A stretch of 15,346 bases of DNA from Pseudomonadota bacterium. Lineage in GTDB: Bacteria > Pseudomonadota > Alphaproteobacteria > Rhizobiales > Beijerinckiaceae. Positions within the stretch are counted from its first letter, which is position 1; each line of letters starts with the position of its first letter. Location of the stretch: NCBI GenBank assembly GCA_023426505.1, contig JAFAAP010000114.1, positions 1 through 15,346 of the forward strand, written 5' to 3'. Under the pieces are notes generated by a model that was given only the letters and a program-made list of their open reading frames with translations, did not search any database and had not been told where the DNA came from. This document shows positions 1-6,114 of this stretch, in pieces. The position numbers were made by a program, and so were the translations under genes.

Positions 1-2
1 AA

Positions 3-104
3 TACGTCATGATCGACTCAGCCATTGTCCGGGCGCACCAGCATGCAGCGGGCAAAAAGGGGGGTGTGAGGCTCGTGCGATCGGACGCTCACGCGGCGGG
101 CTGA
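3..104 (+). CDS. IS5-family transposase, upstream frame (partial)
   Basis: This is the end of the upstream reading frame of the transposase, open from the window edge to a TGA at 102-104. It holds the block containing YVMIDSAIVRAHQHAAGKK, typical of IS5/IS427 transposases; the Asp at 15-17 is the expected first catalytic residue of the DDE triad. After the A5G6 run (54-64) the in-frame translation no longer resembles a transposase. The family-like sequence continues in the -1 frame, so this product is probably joined to the next feature by ribosomal frameshifting, as is usual for the IS427 subgroup. Alternatively, the break is a disabling mutation in a homopolymer. Confidence 0.7.
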   Translation, partial: YVMIDSAIVRAHQHAAGKKGGVRLVRSDAHAAG

Positions 105-484
105 CGACCAAGATCCATGCCGTCGTCGATGCTTTGGGCAATCCGCTCCGCTTCATCCTGACGCCGGGACAGGTGAGCGATATCACTCAGGCTGAGGCCT
201 TGATCGCTGATCTTCCCGCCGACCATGTCCTGGGGGACAAGGGCTACGATGCCAAGCCCTTGCGGGAGGCCATCGAAGGCCAGGATGCCGTGCCGGTCAT
301 CCCGCCCAGAACAACATCGCCGCAAGTCCCCTGCGACTACGCCCTCTATTGCGAGCGCAACCTGGTCGAGCGCTTCTTCCTGAAAATCAAGCACTTCAGA
401 CGCATCGCCACGCGCTACGAACAGACCCCACGGGCGTTCATGTCACTCCTTTGCCTCGTCAGCGCGTTCATCTGGACCAAATGA
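53..484 (+). CDS. IS5-family transposase, downstream frame (DDE C-terminal part)
   Basis: This frame holds the C-terminal catalytic half of the transposase. Downstream of the G run it reads IGRSRGGLTTKIHAVVDALG, a classic IS5 block. It then carries GDKGYDAKPLRE, with the second catalytic Asp at 236-238, and NLVERFFLKIKHFRRIATRY, with the catalytic Glu at 368-370. All three DDE residues are therefore present when both frames are combined. An isolated start inside this frame (TTG at 134) would lose the upstream blocks, so expression as a fusion with the upstream frame is more likely. It ends with TGA at 482-484, right at the presumed inverted repeat. Confidence 0.8.
   Translation, partial: QKGGCEARAIGRSRGGLTTKIHAVVDALGNPLRFILTPGQVSDITQAEALIADLPADHVLGDKGYDAKPLREAIEGQDAVPVIPPRTTSPQVPCDYALYCERNLVERFFLKIKHFRRIATRYEQTPRAFMSLLCLVSAFIWTK
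56..62 (+). promoter_or_regulatory. candidate -1 ribosomal frameshift site A_AAG_GGG
   Basis: In the upstream transposase frame the codons are GGC AAA AAG GGG GGT. The heptamer A AAG GGG (56-62) fits the X_XXY_YYZ rule exactly: after a one-base slip back, the Lys tRNA re-pairs with AAA and the Gly tRNA with GGG. The slip moves translation from the frame ending at 104 into the frame that carries the rest of the DDE domain. Whether it works has not been shown; a sequencing error or a plain mutation in the run is the alternative. Confidence 0.5.
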
Positions 485-634
485 ATGTCAACGCGCTCTA
501 AGGCGGGACTCAGAAAAGACGGGTTGTTTGGCTTGGTGATGGAGCATCGATCTGTCGCGACGCGAGCTTCGACTGGAAGGAACCGAAACCAGTTCGCCCA
601 GTGCCCCATGCTGATCTAAGTACATTAAACGACA

Positions 635-662
635 AAGGCTCTAGGGGATTGTCTAGGGCCTT
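635..662 (-). terminator. terminator of the tRNA-Lys gene
   Basis: Positions 635-644 and 653-662 form a 10-bp stem (one G-T wobble) with an 8-base loop, six bases past the encoded CCA of tRNA-Lys. On the minus strand the stem is followed by TTTGTCGTTT, an interrupted T tract. Position and structure fit an intrinsic terminator for the tRNA transcript. Confidence 0.6.
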
Positions 663-667
663 GGAAT

Positions 668-743
<76 letters not shown>

Positions 744-850
744 ATCGCCGATGGCCGCCGCCCCTTACGGGAGCAACGTTCAAACCCACAATCAAACCTA
801 CCTAAGCAGAGATATGGCGTTCTCGCGCGTCGATTCGGCTCTGCGGAACG

Positions 851-889
851 GTGACACTACTGTGACACAACCTTCGCGCCTTGTGACAC
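851..889. repeat. three GTGACAC direct repeats between the tRNA genes
   Basis: The heptamer GTGACAC occurs at 851-857, 862-868 and 883-889, so the starts are 11 and 21 bases apart, close to one and two helical turns. The cluster lies between tRNA-Gln and tRNA-Lys, about 110-145 bases upstream of the tRNA-Lys 5' end. It could be a regulator binding array, but no family of regulator is suggested by the sequence and chance is possible. Confidence 0.35.
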
Positions 890-896
890 CGTCTAC

Positions 897-918
897 AAAA
901 ACCCTTGTATTTCAAGAA
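897..918 (-). terminator. weak candidate terminator of the tRNA-Gln gene
   Basis: On the minus strand TTCTTG (918-913) can pair with CAAGGG (907-902) across a 5-base loop, including two G-T pairs, and is followed directly by five T residues. The stem is short and weak, but the place and the T run suit an intrinsic terminator of tRNA-Gln. Its 5' arm lies inside the trailer repeat described at 911-922, so the two structures would exclude each other. Confidence 0.4.
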
Positions 919-1013
919 CTTCTAGTGGCTGGGGGACCTGGATTCGAACCAAGACTAACGGAGTCAGAGTCCGCTGTTCTACCATTAAACTATCCCCCAA
1001 CGAAGTTCTTGAA
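911..1013. repeat. 12-bp perfect inverted repeat flanking tRNA-Gln
   Basis: TTCAAGAACTTC at 911-922 and GAAGTTCTTGAA at 1002-1013 are exact reverse complements. They sit 3 bases beyond the CCA end and 2 bases before the 5' end of tRNA-Gln. In the precursor RNA the leader and trailer would form a 12-bp helix almost continuous with the acceptor stem. Confidence 0.85.
926..999 (-). tRNA. tRNA-Gln (anticodon CTG)
   Basis: Read on the minus strand this is a complete 74-base tRNA with encoded CCA (926-928). The acceptor stem is TGGGGGA/TCCCCCA with discriminator G and the D arm contains AATGGTAGAAC. The anticodon arm GCGGA-CTCTGAC-TCCGT gives anticodon CTG (codon CAG), and the T arm contains GGTTCGAATCC. 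The U1-A72 pair and G73 discriminator are normal for bacterial tRNA-Gln. It lies in the same orientation as tRNA-Lys, 182 bases away, and both genes seem to have their own terminator. Confidence 0.97.
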
Positions 1014-1233
1014 GCCGCACGCCTTTTCCGGAGAGATGGTCGCCCCGGCGGCCGGCGGTGAACGTTCGCGAGTGGCGGTCAGATAGGATGCTTTTGGGGG
1101 TGCGTCAACCCCATTCGATCATATTCGGCGCCGGAATGGGACGCTTCGGAAAGCCGGCTCTGGAATGGCCCTCCGGCCCCGATCCAACGTTGCGCAGGAC
1201 CCAGTCGGTCCGACGTAGAGCGGTCCGCATCGA

Positions 1234-1470
1234 TCACGGCACCGCTCCGCCTGCAGCGGACGCCCGCCCGTCGACTCGGGCGAGCTCGGCCCTGATCGCA
1301 TCGGCGGTCTTCGGCCCGATCCCCGGAAGGACATGCTCGATCTTGTCGGCGATCGCCTTCAGGCGCTGGATCGTCCGGATGTTCTCCCGCTCCAGCACGA
1401 ACCATGCCTGCTGGGGAAGCAAGAGGCCCGGAATGCCTCCCTCGCATACGTTGCTTGAACTCGTCGGCAC
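1234..1470 (-). CDS. small helix-hairpin-helix protein
   Basis: This 78-residue protein has one recognisable helix-hairpin-helix motif (HVLPGIGPKTADAIRAEL, residues about 47-64). The glycine-rich hairpin GIGPKTA is the type that binds the DNA backbone without sequence specificity. A charged helix (ERENIRTIQRLKAIADKIE, about 28-45) precedes it. The start is GTG at 1470, chosen because GGGAG lies 7 bases upstream. The N-terminal 20 residues look unstructured, so an internal start near residue 25 is possible. It lies downstream of the PilZ gene on the same strand, about 130 bases away. The exact role is unknown; a DNA-binding or DNA-repair accessory function is only a guess from the motif. Confidence 0.6.
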   Translation of the reverse strand: MPTSSSNVCEGGIPGLLLPQQAWFVLERENIRTIQRLKAIADKIEHVLPGIGPKTADAIRAELARVDGRASAAGGAVP

Positions 1471-1563
1471 GCCCCGTCTCCCGGTTTATTCCTCCCCGCA
1501 CGCTCGGAAGAGGCTTCGGACACTGTAAGCCGGCGATGCCCCAGCGTGATCGGGCTTTCGTCC

Positions 1564-1577
1564 AGGACCTAGGTCCT
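1564..1577. repeat. 14-bp perfect palindrome
   Basis: AGGACCTAGGTCCT is an exact 14-bp palindrome in the gap between the PilZ gene and the small helix-hairpin-helix gene. It has no loop and no T tract, so it is not a typical terminator. A dimeric regulator site or a chance palindrome are the options. Confidence 0.4.
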
Positions 1578-1601
1578 AAATTCCAGGCCGCGAAGGTGGC
1601 G

Positions 1602-1862
1602 CTAGTCGGTGAACATCACACCGGCTTCGTGCCCCCTGGCCCAAACCAACCTGACCATGGCGCAGACCCCCTCCTCCGGAATCTGCAGCTCGAATTCGAG
1701 CGGGATCTCTGCCCCTTCGCCGAACCCGAGCCGGGCGCCGGTCATGGAGAGGTCCGACATGATGCAATCGATCGGCGACGCATCGCCATCGAACGAGATC
1801 CGCCCCTCGAGAAAAGTGGGAAAGCGCTCGCTTCCGCGGCGCCAAGACATTCCGTCTGCCAT
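1602..1862 (-). CDS. PilZ-domain protein (probable c-di-GMP receptor)
   Basis: An 86-residue protein consisting of a single PilZ domain. The two c-di-GMP binding motifs are visible: RxxxR (R9 and R13 in RRGSERF) and [D/N]xSxxG (DLSMTG, residues 37-42). The C-terminal strands (FELQIPEEG...CAMVRLVWARGHEAGVMF) match the domain's beta-barrel, and the length is normal for a stand-alone PilZ protein. Such proteins sense the second messenger c-di-GMP in the cytoplasm and act on motility, exopolysaccharide or transcription; the partner here is unknown. The start is ATG at 1862 with a weak GGA about 8 bases upstream; ATG at 1850 is an alternative but would leave R9 close to the N terminus. Confidence 0.88.
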   Translation of the reverse strand: MADGMSWRRGSERFPTFLEGRISFDGDASPIDCIMSDLSMTGARLGFGEGAEIPLEFELQIPEEGVCAMVRLVWARGHEAGVMFTD

Positions 1863-2119
1863 CTGTGCAATCCGTTAGGAGGGACGGGTTCATCTCACCA
1901 GCAAAGGCTGACGTGGGGCTTGCACCCCGGGCGCCGCGGGTTTGGACCTGCAAGACCGCCTATACCCCCTTCGAGCTACCCTCTCCGTTGCATTGCGAAT
2001 CTCGTGGATGAGAAACTAAAGCTTAGCTCCAGCAAGGGCTCCGAAGCACAACACATCAGCCATGAAGCTGAAGGCGTCGGAAGCACCGCAAGCAAGAAGC
2101 AATAGACCTGGGGCATAAA

Positions 2120-2314
2120 ATGAACATCGAGATCGAATACATCGCACGTGCGTTCTATGATGCGCATGAGGACGCGCAGCTTTGGGACTGCGAGCCCGAA
2201 ATCATCAAGGACGAATTCCGGTCGTTCGCCCGCGAAGCGCTCCATCTTCTTGCACAGCACGAAGCCGGAGCCCCCTTCGCCGAGATGGCGCCCGAAATGT
2301 CGAAAGCAGCCTGA
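2120..2314 (+). CDS. small acidic protein of unknown function
   Basis: A 64-residue ORF starting with ATG after a GGGG-containing leader (CTGGGGCATAAA). The protein is acidic and looks largely helical (IEYIARAFYDAHEDAQLW, then EIIKDEFRSFAREALHLLAQ). This composition is that of a real soluble protein and unlike the Arg/Pro-rich shadow frames around it. I do not recognise the family. It is divergent from the PilZ gene and convergent with the downstream RTX gene, and a GC-rich hairpin follows the stop. No membrane segment or signal peptide is seen. Confidence 0.55.
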   Translation: MNIEIEYIARAFYDAHEDAQLWDCEPEIIKDEFRSFAREALHLLAQHEAGAPFAEMAPEMSKAA

Positions 2315-2330
2315 CTCGCTCGTCAGGCCG

Positions 2331-2368
2331 CCGACCGCCGGGGTTCGGGGGCAAACGCCGGCGGTCGG
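2331..2368. terminator. GC-rich hairpin between convergent genes
   Basis: CCGACCGCCGG (2331-2341) and CCGGCGGTCGG (2358-2368) are perfect reverse complements around a 16-base loop. The hairpin sits between two genes that point at each other, where a shared terminator would be expected. There is no T tract on either side, so efficiency as an intrinsic terminator is doubtful. Confidence 0.5.
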
Positions 2369-2399
2369 AAACCGACATCGAGCGCACCAGCGCAGCTGC

Positions 2400-3620
2400 T
2401 CAGATGACGAAGAAGTCCTTGTCGGTCAGCTTGAGATTCTTGGACAGCTTAGCGATCTCGACCTGCTGGGCACCACCCGACCCGTCGGAATCGTAATACA
2501 GGATGCCGGTCTTCTTGTTGTAGATCAGGTAGTCGTTGGAATCCTTGGCCTTGTCCGCGACCTTGAAGAACGCTTTGTTCAGCTTGCCCGGATTGGCTTC
2601 GCTGCCCTTACCGAGCTTCTTGAAGATGGCATTGTCGAGATAGACGCTGTCGTCCCGGACATTGAAGTCGCGCACGGTGTCGAGGTTCGTCTTCTTGTTC
2701 GGTTTGGTATCGAACACGAATGCGTCTGCACCGGCGCCGCCGGTCAGCACGTCCTTGCCCGCGCCGCCGTAGAGCCAGTCGTTGCCGTCGTTGCCGTTCA
2801 AGCGATCATTGCCGCCGAATCCCTTGATCCTGTCGTTCGACGAGCGCCCGTCGATCTGCTCCGAGGCGTTCGTGCCGTTCACCTTGAAGATGTCTTCAGG
2901 GGCAAGCTGGAACGCTCCGAACGCCTGGTATTGGGACACGGAGAGCGTGAAGACGTTGTCTGACGCATTGAAACCGACAACTCCCCGCGCCGAAAGCGAG
3001 GCGAGATCGGATGGCCCAAGACTGCTGAGCGTGGCGCCGCTGTCCGTCAGGAAGACGGTGTCGCCGGGAGACAACGAAACCGGCAGAGCGTTGAGTTGCG
3101 CCAGCGAGAACGGCACGACATTGTCGGTCACGTCGATCCGGTCCACGTTGCGCGCAGCCAGAGTCGAGATCTGACCAAGCGCACCGGAGGCCAGCTCCGC
3201 ACCTGTGTCGGCGAGGACAACCGTATCGCCTGCCGTGAGCCTCACGCTTCCCAAGGCTTCGAGCTGAGACGTCGACAGGAACATCGAGTCGTTCGTTGCA
3301 TCGATGATGTCCACGTTGGCAGCGGCAAGCGCTGCAAGAGCAGCAGGCGTCATGCCGTCGATGGCATTTCCTGCGTCGGCAAATACTACGACGTCGCCCG
3401 CTGCGAACCGCACACCTCCCAGCGCGTCCAGTTGCACTCTTGATAGAGAAATTGCGTCATCTGTCGCATCGATAATGTTCACATTGTTGGCGGCAAATGC
3501 CGCAAAGTCTCCCGGCGTGAGGCTCCCAATGACGCTGCCTGTGTCGGCAATCGTATTGATCTCCCCAGCCGGGAGCGGCTTCGGGGCAGCGATGAACTCG
3601 GCGTAAGTTAAAGTAGCCAT
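2400..3620 (-). CDS. RTX-type calcium-binding protein with four tandem 56-residue repeats
   Basis: A 406-residue protein, probably secreted by a type I system. After a short N terminus, residues 21-243 are four tandem copies of about 56 residues, each built as [hydrophobic]-ADTG ... LAA-N-V-IIDATD ... LS-QL-AL ... AGD. Residues about 251-304 hold RTX nonapeptides (GFGGNDRL, GNDGNDWLYGGAGKDVLTGGAGAD) that bind calcium. The tail (305-406) ends in DFFVI, like type I export signals, and is homologous to the tail of the lyase-RTX protein at 11179-12369. There is no Sec signal peptide. ATG at 3620 is chosen because GAGGGA lies a few bases upstream; an upstream in-frame start (3653) would translate through this ribosome site. 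No enzyme motif is visible, so a surface or adhesive role is inferred. Confidence 0.9.
   Translation of the reverse strand: MATLTYAEFIAAPKPLPAGEINTIADTGSVIGSLTPGDFAAFAANNVNIIDATDDAISLSRVQLDALGGVRFAAGDVVVFADAGNAIDGMTPAALAALAAANVDIIDATNDSMFLSTSQLEALGSVRLTAGDTVVLADTGAELASGALGQISTLAARNVDRIDVTDNVVPFSLAQLNALPVSLSPGDTVFLTDSGATLSSLGPSDLASLSARGVVGFNASDNVFTLSVSQYQAFGAFQLAPEDIFKVNGTNASEQIDGRSSNDRIKGFGGNDRLNGNDGNDWLYGGAGKDVLTGGAGADAFVFDTKPNKKTNLDTVRDFNVRDDSVYLDNAIFKKLGKGSEANPGKLNKAFFKVADKAKDSNDYLIYNKKTGILYYDSDGSGGAQQVEIAKLSKNLKLTDKDFFVI
2892..3560 (-). repeat. four tandem ~168-bp coding repeats
   Basis: These bases encode residues 21-76, 77-132, 133-187 and 188-243 of the RTX protein. Repeats 1 and 2 are the most alike (NVNIIDATDDAISLS against NVDIIDATNDSMFLS); repeat 4 is the most diverged. 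The protein pattern is conserved better than the DNA, which suggests old duplications kept by selection. Confidence 0.8.
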
Positions 3621-3916
3621 GCGTCCCTCGTGAGGTGCGTTGCGCGCTTCCACCCTTCGCTCTGATGCGAAACAGGAAGATCTGCCTCATTAGACGCACG
3701 AGCGGGACGGCTCCTCCAATGTCCAAATGGGAGTAATGCTCACCTCAAGGGGATAGGATTCACACTGTACTGGGAAATATTGGGCTTCCTACCAAAAGAA
3801 TAATAACCGTTTGCCCAGGAATACCTATATGCGCCTTTTGGGAAGCAAGCTTGACCGTTTGAATGCGGTCCTGACGTGCTGAACGGTGCGTTCCGGCGCC
3901 GGGTAGGCCGCAGCAT
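3621..3916. other. intergenic region upstream of the RTX gene
   Basis: This stretch separates the end of the metallo-hydrolase gene from the RTX gene on the same strand. It is richer in A and T than the flanking genes, especially 3740-3840, and carries the RTX ribosome-binding site next to 3620. A promoter for the RTX gene is expected here, but I cannot assign -35/-10 boxes with confidence. I see no coding sequence or RNA gene. Confidence 0.5.
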
Positions 3917-4723
3917 TCAGGCGATCGCCCGCAGGTACCGTTCCACCGACACGTCGAACGCCTCGCGGCCGCCGCCGATGATATTACGGCCCCACCACGC
4001 GCCGTAGATGCTGTCGAACGCGTAGGGCGCCAGCGCCGCGCGAATGCGCTCGATGGCCCCTGCATTGAGCGGGATGAGATTGGGGTAGCTGAACATGAAG
4101 CTCACATGGCGGCGGTCCTGCACGACCTGGACGATGTCGCCGGACAGCAGCGCTCCCCGCCCCTCGTCTCCGCCGGCCCAGTGCAGCACGGCGCCGCCGT
4201 CGAAATGTCCGCCGCAGCGGATCAGGGTCAGGTCGGGCGACAGGGCATGGGTCTCGCCGGTCCATGGCACGATCGCGGGATGGGGGTGCCGCACCCATTT
4301 CATGTCGTCCGCGTGGATGTAGATCGGAATGCCGCCGAAGGCGTCGCTCCATTCCACCATGGTGGTGTAGTAGTGCGGATGGGAGATCGCGATCGCCTTC
4401 AGGCCGCCCCGCGCCTTCACGGCCTCGATGATCTCATCGTCGATGAGGGCGATGCAGTCCCACAGCACGTTGCCGTGCGGCGTCTCGACCAAGAGCGCGC
4501 GCTCGCCGATGGCGAAGCTCGGCTCGCTGCCGATGCCCGTCAGGCCTGGCCCCTCCTGCTGCATCCTGGCCCGGTGCGCCCGGCGAAGGTCCTCGAGCGT
4601 GGTCCAACTCTGCCCTTCCCAGTTCACGAACTGGCGCTCGTCCTCGCAGATGGGGCAATGCGCCGGAGGTGTTTGGCTTTCGGGATACTGGGTTCCGCAC
4701 GCGCGGCAGATGAAACGGGGCAT
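3917..4723 (-). CDS. metallo-beta-lactamase-fold hydrolase with N-terminal rubredoxin-like zinc ribbon
   Basis: A 268-residue cytoplasmic protein. Residues 6-26 form a zinc ribbon with two CxxC-type pairs (C6/C9 and C23/C26, CRACG...CPIC). Residues about 65-245 resemble the metallo-beta-lactamase fold. The usual metal motif HxHxDH appears as H115-P-H117-Y-Y, so its Asp-His half is missing, while H173 (GGHFDGG) and D196 (LLSGDIV) could still bind metal. The last histidine of the fold is also not evident (GAWWGRN). I recall proteins of this combined type in other bacteria with the same SHPHYY pattern, so it is probably a subfamily trait and not damage. The substrate is unknown. ATG at 4723 has GGAG 9 bases upstream; the open frame extends further upstream but reads like non-coding sequence. 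It is divergent from the alcohol dehydrogenase gene. Confidence 0.85.
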   Translation of the reverse strand: MPRFICRACGTQYPESQTPPAHCPICEDERQFVNWEGQSWTTLEDLRRAHRARMQQEGPGLTGIGSEPSFAIGERALLVETPHGNVLWDCIALIDDEIIEAVKARGGLKAIAISHPHYYTTMVEWSDAFGGIPIYIHADDMKWVRHPHPAIVPWTGETHALSPDLTLIRCGGHFDGGAVLHWAGGDEGRGALLSGDIVQVVQDRRHVSFMFSYPNLIPLNAGAIERIRAALAPYAFDSIYGAWWGRNIIGGGREAFDVSVERYLRAIA

Positions 4724-4968
4724 CGGGATCGTCTCCGCCCTTAAGGAGGGCCGGATGGCTTCTGGAAAATCCATAAAGCCGTGCGGCTCCCGGCACCAAG
4801 CGAAAATGCGCCCCCTCCCATAAGCGCGGCTTATGGGGTGCCGAGGCGGCGCCCTTAGGAATTGACATCCCTCAAGGACAACGGCCCGCAGTGTGTCCAC
4901 GGTCGGGCATCCAGCCCCACCCGAGGGTTCCGGCCCCGAGCTCGCCGGCGCCCCTGCGAGAGGACATC

Positions 4969-6045
4969 ATGACCGCAAAGATGAAAGCTGCCATCTTCGT
5001 CGAGCCGAACAGGATCGTCCTGGACGAGAAGCCCATCCCAGACGTGGGGCCGCTGGACGCCCTCGTCCGCATCACCACCACCACGATCTGCGGCACCGAC
5101 ATCCACATCCTCAAGGGCGAGTATCCGGTTGCCCGGGGACTCACGATCGGGCACGAGCCGGTTGGAATCATCGAGAAGCTCGGCTCCGCCGTGGAAGGAT
5201 ACCGTGAGGGCCAGCGCGTCATAGCCGGCGCCATCACGCCGAGCGGGCACAGCAATGCCTGCCTGTGCGGCTGCCTCTCGCAGGACGGGCCGCGCATGAA
5301 ATACGGCTTCAAGCCCATGGGCGGCTGGCGCTTCGGCAACACCATCGACGGCGCGCAGGCCGAATACCTGCTGGTCCCGGACGCCATGGCGAACCTGTCG
5401 CCGATCCCGGACGGGCTCAGCGACGAGCAGGTGCTCATGTGCCCCGACATCATGTCGACAGGCTTCTCGGGCGCGGAGAGCGGCAAGATCCGCATCGGGG
5501 ACACGGTGGCGGTGTTCGCCCAAGGCCCGATCGGGCTTTGCGCGACGGCCGGCGCGAAGCTCATGGGAGCCACGAAGATCATCACGGTCGATTCCGTTCC
5601 GTCCCGCATGGAGATCTCCCGCCGGATGGGCGCGGATCACGTGGTCGATTTCTCCAAGGCGGACGTGGTCGACGAGATCATGCGCCTCACCGACGGACGC
5701 GGCGTCGATGTCGCGATCGAGGCGCTCGGCCGCCAGGAAACCTTCGAGGCTGCGCTCCGCGTGCTCCGCCCGGGCGGTACCCTCTCGTCGCTCGGCGTCT
5801 ATTCGAAGGACCTGACGATCCCGCTCGACGCGTTTCTGGCGGGGCTCGGGGATCATACGATCGTGACGACCCTCTGCCCCGGCGGGAAGGAGCGCATGCG
5901 CCGCCTGATGGACGTGATCGCCTCAGGCCGTCTCGATACCCGCCCCCTCGTCACCCATCGCTTCACGCTGGATCAGATCGAGGAAGCCTACGACCTGTTC
6001 GGGCATCAGCGGGACGGGGTGCTGAAGGTCGCCATCACGCCGTGA
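4969..6045 (+). CDS. zinc-dependent NAD(P) alcohol dehydrogenase, secondary-alcohol type
   Basis: A 358-residue medium-chain dehydrogenase that should oxidise an alcohol to a ketone or aldehyde with NAD(P). Catalytic zinc ligands are C41 (ICGTDIH), H62-E63 (IGHEPVG) and D160 (CPDIMSTGFSGAE); an Asp here instead of Cys is typical of the secondary (isopropanol) alcohol dehydrogenases. The Rossmann glycine motif is QGPIGLCATAGAKLMGA. The following beta strand ends in an acidic residue (IITVDSVPSR), which favours NAD over NADP; that is inference. The start ATG has GAGAGGA 5 bases upstream, while longer in-frame starts lack support. The gene is a single unit ended by a strong hairpin. The true substrate cannot be read from the sequence. 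Confidence 0.93.
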   Translation: MTAKMKAAIFVEPNRIVLDEKPIPDVGPLDALVRITTTTICGTDIHILKGEYPVARGLTIGHEPVGIIEKLGSAVEGYREGQRVIAGAITPSGHSNACLCGCLSQDGPRMKYGFKPMGGWRFGNTIDGAQAEYLLVPDAMANLSPIPDGLSDEQVLMCPDIMSTGFSGAESGKIRIGDTVAVFAQGPIGLCATAGAKLMGATKIITVDSVPSRMEISRRMGADHVVDFSKADVVDEIMRLTDGRGVDVAIEALGRQETFEAALRVLRPGGTLSSLGVYSKDLTIPLDAFLAGLGDHTIVTTLCPGGKERMRRLMDVIASGRLDTRPLVTHRFTLDQIEEAYDLFGHQRDGVLKVAITP

Positions 6046-6069
6046 TCCCGCTTCACCGAAAGCGGTAGC

Positions 6070-6100
6070 AAGGGCCACGAGAGTTGCTCTCGTGGCCCTT
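6070..6100 (+). terminator. strong hairpin terminator after the alcohol dehydrogenase
   Basis: Positions 6070-6083 and 6087-6100 form a perfect 14-bp stem with a TTG loop, followed by TGGCG. The T tract is limited to the last bases of the stem and one more T, but the stem is very stable. It lies 25 bases after the dehydrogenase stop and just before the ATPase gene, so it separates the two transcription units. Confidence 0.85.
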
Positions 6101-6114
6101 TGGCGAATTGAGGT

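Larger units (their letters stand above)
1..500 (+). mobile_element. IS5-family (IS427-like) insertion sequence, 3' part
   Basis: The window opens inside an insertion sequence; its left end and the 5' part of the transposase lie outside. The encoded protein carries all three blocks of the IS5-type DDE transposase. The right end is placed at about 500, just after the transposase stop (482-484), where the sequence AATGTCAACGCGCTCTA (484-500) resembles the terminal inverted repeats of IS427-type elements. Without the left end neither the repeat nor a target duplication can be confirmed. The element lies about 135 bases past the terminator of the tRNA-Lys gene, so it does not interrupt a gene that I can recognise. 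Confidence 0.8.

Noticed and set aside
415..609. Minus-strand ORF of 64 residues (GHWANWFRFLPVEARVATDR)
   Set aside because: It runs across the right end of the insertion sequence and has no ribosome-binding site. The part outside the IS could be a remnant of an older reading frame, but nothing supports a gene.
1404..2105. Long plus-strand ORF over the PilZ gene
   Set aside because: It is a GC-driven antisense shadow: the sequence is rich in Pro, Arg and Gly without any domain, while the minus strand encodes a clear PilZ domain.
2148..2963. Plus-strand ORF of 271 residues opposite the RTX gene
   Set aside because: Its Val/Leu/Glu-rich pattern arises from the reversed RTX codons; the minus strand has RTX nonapeptides and a strong ribosome site.
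3860..3919. Inverted repeat TGAATGC/GCATTCA at the end of the metallo-hydrolase gene
   Set aside because: Only 7 pairs with a 46-base loop and no T tract, so it does not qualify as a terminator.
4855..5856. 333-residue minus-strand ORF opposite the alcohol dehydrogenase
   Set aside because: Antisense shadow rich in Arg, Asp and His; the plus strand carries the full zinc and Rossmann motifs.
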